Shown here piece after piece: positions 5,988-6,907 of a stretch of 6,907 bases of DNA; within the stretch, counting starts at the first letter, position 1, and the number at the start of each line of letters is the position of its first letter. Both the position numbers and the translations under genes were made by a program. This DNA is from Ignavibacteriales bacterium (GTDB lineage: Bacteria > Bacteroidota > Ignavibacteria > UBA10030), in contig JACRFF010000026.1 in NCBI GenBank assembly GCA_016218005.1, forward strand, positions 1-6,907. The letters run 5' to 3'. The notes below the pieces were generated by a model. It ran no database searches, was not told the origin of the DNA, and was given only the letters and a program-made list of their open reading frames with translations.

Positions 5988-6907
5988 ATGTCCCGACCAT
6001 TGAATATCCTCTTTGTTTCCAGCGAAGTCGACCCATTTGCCAAAACCGGTGGGTTGGCAGATGTATCGAGTGCGCTTCCCAAGGCTATAAAAGAGTTGGG
6101 CCACGAAATCCGCATTATGATGCCGAGATATAGGTTCATTAGTGAGCGGAAGTTCAAACTGCACGATATTATCCGGCTCAAAGAAATTCCCATCTCCGTT
6201 GGCAACAATTCTGAGCTTGGAAACGTCAAATCGTCGTTCATCAGCAATCTTAAGGAAAAGGTGCAGGTCTATTTTCTTGACAATCATACCTATTTTGGGC
6301 GCGACGGCGTATACCAAAACCCTGCAACCAAAAAAGACTATAAGGATAACGACGAGCGCTTCATTTTGTTCGACCGCGGCGTGCTCGAAACGCTAAAACG
6401 CTTAGGATGGCAGCCAGATATCATTCACTGCAACGATTGGCAAACGGGACTTATTCCGGCCTACTTGAAGAACCTTTTTTCATCAGACCCATTCTTCAAA
6501 TCGACGAAGACTGTCTTTACGATCCACAATATGGCATATCAGGGAGCTTTCTCGGCCGAAACGTTTGGCAAATCTGGCCTGCCCAAGGATTCATTCCGGA
6601 CAGATGGCGTAGAGGCATACGGGAAATTCAACTTCCTCAAAGCGGGTCTGTTCTACGCCGATACCATCACAACGGTCAGCCAAAAGTATTCTGAGGAGAT
6701 TTGTTCCTCGTCCGAACTCGGGGCAGGCCTCAATGGGTTGCTTTCGGCACGGCGAAAAGATTTCCGGGGCATTCTTAATGGTATCGATTATCAAATCTGG
6801 AATCCCCTCTGCGATAACTTTATCTACCGTAAGTTCGACGTGAAATCCATTGAAGCCAAAATTGACAACAAGAAGGCTCTTACCACACGCTTCCATCTTC
6901 CGTTTTC
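5988..6907 (+). CDS. glgA: Glycogen/starch synthase GlgA, N-terminal part (306 codons; cut by window edge)
   Basis: GlgA (GT5 family) transfers glucose from ADP- or UDP-glucose to the growing alpha-1,4-glucan chain in the cytoplasm. The product opens with MSRPLNILFVSSEVDPFAKT and continues GGLADV, so the KTGGL nucleotide-sugar-binding motif sits at residues 19-23. Further GT5 landmarks are HCNDWQT (147-153), TIHNMAYQG (178-186), KAGLFYADTITTVS (218-231) and GILNGID followed by WNP (261-273). This covers the starch-synthase catalytic domain; the C-terminal GT1-like lobe of a protein normally near 480-500 residues lies beyond the window. The ATG at 5988 is the first in-frame start after an in-frame stop at 5961-5963 and gives the standard N-terminus. 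No Shine-Dalgarno is present; an A-rich stretch precedes the ATG. It diverges from porU with its own promoter, and nothing here links glycogen synthesis to secretion. Nucleotide-sugar preference cannot be read from this part. Confidence 0.95.
   Translation, partial: MSRPLNILFVSSEVDPFAKTGGLADVSSALPKAIKELGHEIRIMMPRYRFISERKFKLHDIIRLKEIPISVGNNSELGNVKSSFISNLKEKVQVYFLDNHTYFGRDGVYQNPATKKDYKDNDERFILFDRGVLETLKRLGWQPDIIHCNDWQTGLIPAYLKNLFSSDPFFKSTKTVFTIHNMAYQGAFSAETFGKSGLPKDSFRTDGVEAYGKFNFLKAGLFYADTITTVSQKYSEEICSSSELGAGLNGLLSARRKDFRGILNGIDYQIWNPLCDNFIYRKFDVKSIEAKIDNKKALTTRFHLPF

Noticed and set aside
5852..6317. Minus-strand open frames over the glgA 5' end and intergenic region
   Set aside because: They overlap the well-supported start of glgA and the promoter region, and show no known motif.

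Overview
The window is about half G+C and carries four genes. Three lie on the minus strand and form a compact cluster, read from high to low coordinates: porU (5668-1721), porV (1642-527), and the first 159 codons of a putative secreted M6-like metalloprotease (477-1, running off the left edge). The fourth, glgA (5988 onward, plus strand), diverges from them and runs off the right edge.

Organism: porU next to porV is a hallmark of the type IX secretion system (T9SS), which is confined to the Bacteroidota/Chlorobiota (FCB) group. The two promoter candidates have the TTG-N20-TAnnTTTG shape of that group. The FlgD-like C-terminal sorting domain, moderate G+C and clear Shine-Dalgarno sites on two genes point to a Kapabacteria/Ignavibacteria/Kryptonia-like lineage rather than classical Bacteroides. 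This placement is an inference.

How the genes work together: PorV is the outer-membrane barrel that picks up T9SS cargo from the translocon. PorU is the cell-surface C25 sortase that removes the cargo's C-terminal signal and attaches the protein to the surface. The third gene, with a signal peptide and M6-like N-terminus, is plausibly a T9SS cargo made with its export machinery. GlgA is a glycogen/starch synthase with no evident functional link; it shares only the divergent control region.

The most unusual part is the 319-base region between porU and glgA (5669-5987). It holds two divergent promoter candidates. On the minus strand it also holds a rod-shaped candidate RNA closed by a 13-bp helix, followed after one base by a perfect 11-bp hairpin and a U tract. 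This intrinsic terminator ends only 7 bases before the porU ATG. The layout suggests either transcription attenuation of the porU-porV operon by an unidentified leader RNA, or a small RNA gene with porU expressed by read-through. No mobile element, CRISPR array, tRNA or rRNA is visible.
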